From assembly GCA_017304655.1 (NCBI GenBank), contig JAFKLY010000002.1, positions 620,001 to 684,000 on the forward strand: a stretch of DNA of 64,000 nt. Direction: 5' to 3'. The stretch comes from Sphingomonas sp. GTDB taxonomy: Bacteria > Pseudomonadota > Alphaproteobacteria > Sphingomonadales > Sphingomonadaceae. The translations under genes were made by a program, and so were the position numbers. Below the pieces are notes generated by a model. That model was not told where the DNA came from. It saw only the letters and a program-made list of their open reading frames with translations, and did no database searches. Positions 62,142-64,000 of the stretch are shown piece by piece (the stretch's first letter is position 1; each line of letters begins with the position of its first letter).

Positions 62142-62489
62142 ACGCCGATCGCAGAGCGCGCTCACGGGCGCCGCAAGCCGAGAGGGCGCGCCCGCCGCGC
62201 CGGGCGTCCAACAGCGCGCCGCGCGCTGGAAGTTCACGACACGGGGGCATGAACTTTCGCTTCCCTCACCTTTCGCGGCAGCCGCACGAGATGGGCGCCA
62301 GAACGCGTTCCGACGAGCCTGTGCGGCCCGTCCGGTGGAGTGACATTCGCTGGATGAGAAAGAACCGCATTTTGATTGGGTACGTCTGGTCTGGACAAGG
62401 AGGGTTGTCCGGCAGGGCTGCCACGACGGAGGGGGTGTAGGACAGCGGAAAAGCGAGGCTGTTGGGCGCGTGCGACGAGAGGCGGGCCG
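62142..62489. other. Intergenic region carrying repeat copy B
   Basis: 348 bp between the convergent DUF445 and NRDE genes. It contains the repeat at 62207-62461. A plus-strand frame (62249-62440, 63 codons, MNFRF...EGV) lies within it. Segments outside the repeat show nothing else. Confidence 0.6.
62207..62461 (+). repeat. Dispersed inverted repeat, copy B (about 255 bp)
   Basis: Plus-strand counterpart of the minus-strand copy at 26-283. Shared end blocks: GCGCGCTGGAAGTTCACGAC before ATGAACTTTCGCTTCC, and GGGGTGTAGGACAG then GGAAAAGCGAGGCTG. Shared inner block GCCTGTGNGGC, then GAGAAAGANCC. The hairpin arms GAAGTTCA (62229-62236) and TGAACTTT (62250-62257) flank the ATG, without the 9-bp duplication of copy A. 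Confidence 0.7.
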
Positions 62490-63251
62490 TCACACCGGCC
62501 AGCCGAAGTCCAGTCGCGTCTCGCCCGTTGCGATGCCCTGCGCATCATAGCGCCGTTCCACGATCAGCCCCCGGCCATCCCTATCGATCGCGACGACTGT
62601 GCTGCACCGCGTCCCGTACATCGGATGACGGATGAAGATCGGCGAGAGGCGCGGTTCAAGCGGCGCATCAGAGGGCTCCTCCGGTGGCAGGCCGGTGGCG
62701 GGCAGCGTCTCGCTCGCCAGCCCGTCCAGCAACGCGGCGGGGTCGTGCGCCCCGGCCACGATCCAGTCGAGCAACTGGCCTTTGATCTGCCCGGTCTTGG
62801 GCCAGGGCTCGTCGAGCGCGCCGTTGGAGAGGCCATAGAGGCCGGAAGCAAGCGGTGCGTGCATTGGCGAAGGCTGGTTGGTGAGGAAGCGCGGGCCGCT
62901 GGCATCGACGAAGATCAGGTTGAACGGATTGAAGGCGGCAAGGTCGATCGCATCAGGCGCGGCGTAATTTCCGTCGCCGGCCAGCAGATCGCGTACCAGC
63001 GCGCCACGTGAGGCGCGGTCGGGCAAAGGGGGGCCGAAGCCGCGCAAATTGGTGACGACCGCGAACCGGCCCTGCTCCGAGACGCCGAGCCAGGTGCCGC
63101 CAGCGGTCAGGTCGCGCCCGGCGATCACATGGGCCGGAGCCTCCCATCGGTCCAGCGGCGCCGCAGGCCGGGCGTGGAGTTCGTCGCGATTGCCAGCCAT
63201 GACGAGCCGCCACTTAGGGTGCGCTTGCCAGGCGAAGGCGAGCACGCACAT
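62490..63251 (-). CDS. NRDE-family protein
   Basis: A 253-residue protein of the TANGO2/NRDE family: the N-terminus MCVLAFAWQAHPKWRLVMAGNRDELHARPAAPLDRW carries Cys2 and the conserved NRDE. Then GGTWLGVSEQGRFAVVTNLRG and GLYGLSNGALDEPWPKT. Family fold is an Ntn-hydrolase-like heme/lipid-associated protein; function in bacteria unclear. It lies 3 bp downstream of hemW on the same strand, an operon that recalls the proposed heme-trafficking link of TANGO2 (inference). Confidence 0.87.
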   Translation of the reverse strand: MCVLAFAWQAHPKWRLVMAGNRDELHARPAAPLDRWEAPAHVIAGRDLTAGGTWLGVSEQGRFAVVTNLRGFGPPLPDRASRGALVRDLLAGDGNYAAPDAIDLAAFNPFNLIFVDASGPRFLTNQPSPMHAPLASGLYGLSNGALDEPWPKTGQIKGQLLDWIVAGAHDPAALLDGLASETLPATGLPPEEPSDAPLEPRLSPIFIRHPMYGTRCSTVVAIDRDGRGLIVERRYDAQGIATGETRLDFGWPV

Positions 63252-63254
63252 GGC

Positions 63255-64000
63255 TCAGACCGCCACGATCTCGGCCAGGATGCCATCCAGCAGCAGCATC
63301 CCCTGCGGCGTGACGATGAGCCGATCGCCCTCGCGCACCAGCAGACCGTGGCCGGCAAGGCGGGCGACGGCGGTCTCGTCGAGCAGGGTCTCGCGTGCCA
63401 CGCCGGTGCGCGCGGCAAGCGCGGCGAGATCGACGCCCTCGGCCAAGCGCAGCCCCATCATCAGTGCTTCGCCGGCCTGCTCGGCGGGCGGCAATGCGCG
63501 CTCCTCGGCGAGGCCATGGCCGTTGCGCTCCAGCGCGCTCAGCCAGTTCTCGGGCTTTTTGTGCCGAACCGTGGCGTGGCTGCCGCGCCGGCCATGGGCG
63601 CCGGGACCGATGCCGGCATAATCGCCATAGCGCCAGTAAGCGAGATTGTGGCGGCTCTCCTGCCCCGGCGCGGCGTGGTTGGAGACTTCATAGGCGGGCC
63701 GCCGCGCTGCAGTCGTCATCGCCTGCGTGAGCTCGAACAGATCGGCCGCCTCGTCCGGGTCTGTGGGCGTGAAGTCGCCCTTGCGCACGTCCGTCTCGAA
63801 GCGGGTGCCCGGCTCGATGGTCAGCTGGTAGAGCGAGAGATGATCGGTGCCGAAGCCGAGCGCGCGGGTCAGCTCGCTGTCCCAGTCGGCGAGGCTCTGG
63901 CCGGGCCGGGCATAAATGAGGTCGATGCTCACCCGGTCGACGCTGCGCTGCGCAGCATCGAGCGCGGCCAGCCCTTCCGCGACATCATGCGCGCGGCCAA
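63255..64000 (-). CDS. hemW: Heme chaperone HemW-like radical SAM protein (5'-truncated)
   Basis: The C-terminal 248 codons of a gene continuing past the right edge. Visible: SIDLIYARPGQSLADWDSELTRALGFGTDHLSLYQLTIEPGTRFE (HemN/HemW family), YEVSNHAAPGQESRHNLAYWRYGDYAGIGPGAHGR, and the C-terminal winged helix (GEALMMGLRLAEGVDLAALAARTG). The radical-SAM CxxxCxxC lies outside the window. HemW proteins bind heme and are often misnamed coproporphyrinogen oxidases. The downstream NRDE gene follows in the operon. Confidence 0.92.
   Translation of the reverse strand, partial: GRAHDVAEGLAALDAAQRSVDRVSIDLIYARPGQSLADWDSELTRALGFGTDHLSLYQLTIEPGTRFETDVRKGDFTPTDPDEAADLFELTQAMTTAARRPAYEVSNHAAPGQESRHNLAYWRYGDYAGIGPGAHGRRGSHATVRHKKPENWLSALERNGHGLAEERALPPAEQAGEALMMGLRLAEGVDLAALAARTGVARETLLDETAVARLAGHGLLVREGDRLIVTPQGMLLLDGILAEIVAV

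Noticed and set aside
1..64000. CRISPR arrays, tRNA or rRNA genes, insertion sequences
   Set aside because: I saw no regularly spaced direct repeats, cloverleaf, or transposase reading frame; a short tRNA could still be missed by eye.

Overview
The window looks like a chromosomal segment of a high-GC alphaproteobacterium, most likely a member of the Sphingomonadales. This is an inference from gene content and style: a FecI/FecR/TonB-receptor locus and a second TonB receptor, DUF3617, DUF2585 and DUF445 proteins, entericidin-type lipoproteins, an aromatic-acid MFS transporter, glycolate oxidase genes and strong Shine-Dalgarno motifs. I cannot name a genus from the sequence alone. I saw no convincing tRNA, rRNA, CRISPR array, transposase or phage gene. 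The only clear signs of horizontal or mobile character are an A+T-richer HicAB-type module after uvrB and one pair of inverted dispersed repeats near the two ends of the window.

Region by region. 1-13.5 kb is surface and signalling DNA. It holds a VOC protein, a large autotransporter, an ECF sigma / FecR anti-sigma / STN-TonB receptor operon, a second TonB receptor facing a small exported protein plus a di-heme peroxidase, and two NTF2-fold proteins. 14-18 kb has an AAHS-type MFS transporter, a low-molecular-weight tyrosine phosphatase, a membrane fatty-acid hydroxylase, an EF-hand protein and a repeat-rich exported protein. 18-27.7 kb has an OmpR/histidine-kinase pair, pfkB, an orphan solute-binding protein, gmk, DUF2585, two paralogous entericidins with small genes between them, a quinone-reductase-like protein, a 2OG-oxygenase-like protein and a glycine-zipper envelope protein.

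27.9-40 kb carries the two class I ribonucleotide reductase genes, nrdB and nrdA. They are on the same strand but about 9 kb apart, with a PepSY operon, the glcD-glcE-glcF glycolate oxidase operon (with a GNAT gene and an upstream MHS transporter) and small exported proteins between them. 40-51.6 kb has a helix-hairpin-helix membrane protein, a Bcr/CflA exporter, a soluble chemoreceptor, fumarase class I, a GlsB protein, arylamine N-acetyltransferase, an ABC-F ATPase, a VOC protein, a DUF3617 lipoprotein and a methyltransferase. 51.7-64 kb has uvrB, the three-gene HicAB module, a large exported protein, an RND efflux operon without an outer-membrane partner, DUF445, an NRDE protein and the truncated hemW.

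Several neighbouring groups probably work together. The sigma, anti-sigma and STN receptor form a cell-surface signalling unit. The second receptor and its divergent two-gene operon suggest metal or cofactor acquisition with periplasmic redox chemistry. glcDEF with the MHS transporter suggests uptake and oxidation of glycolate or a similar 2-hydroxyacid. NrdR-box-like 16-mers lie upstream of both nrdA and nrdB, so the split genes may still be co-regulated.
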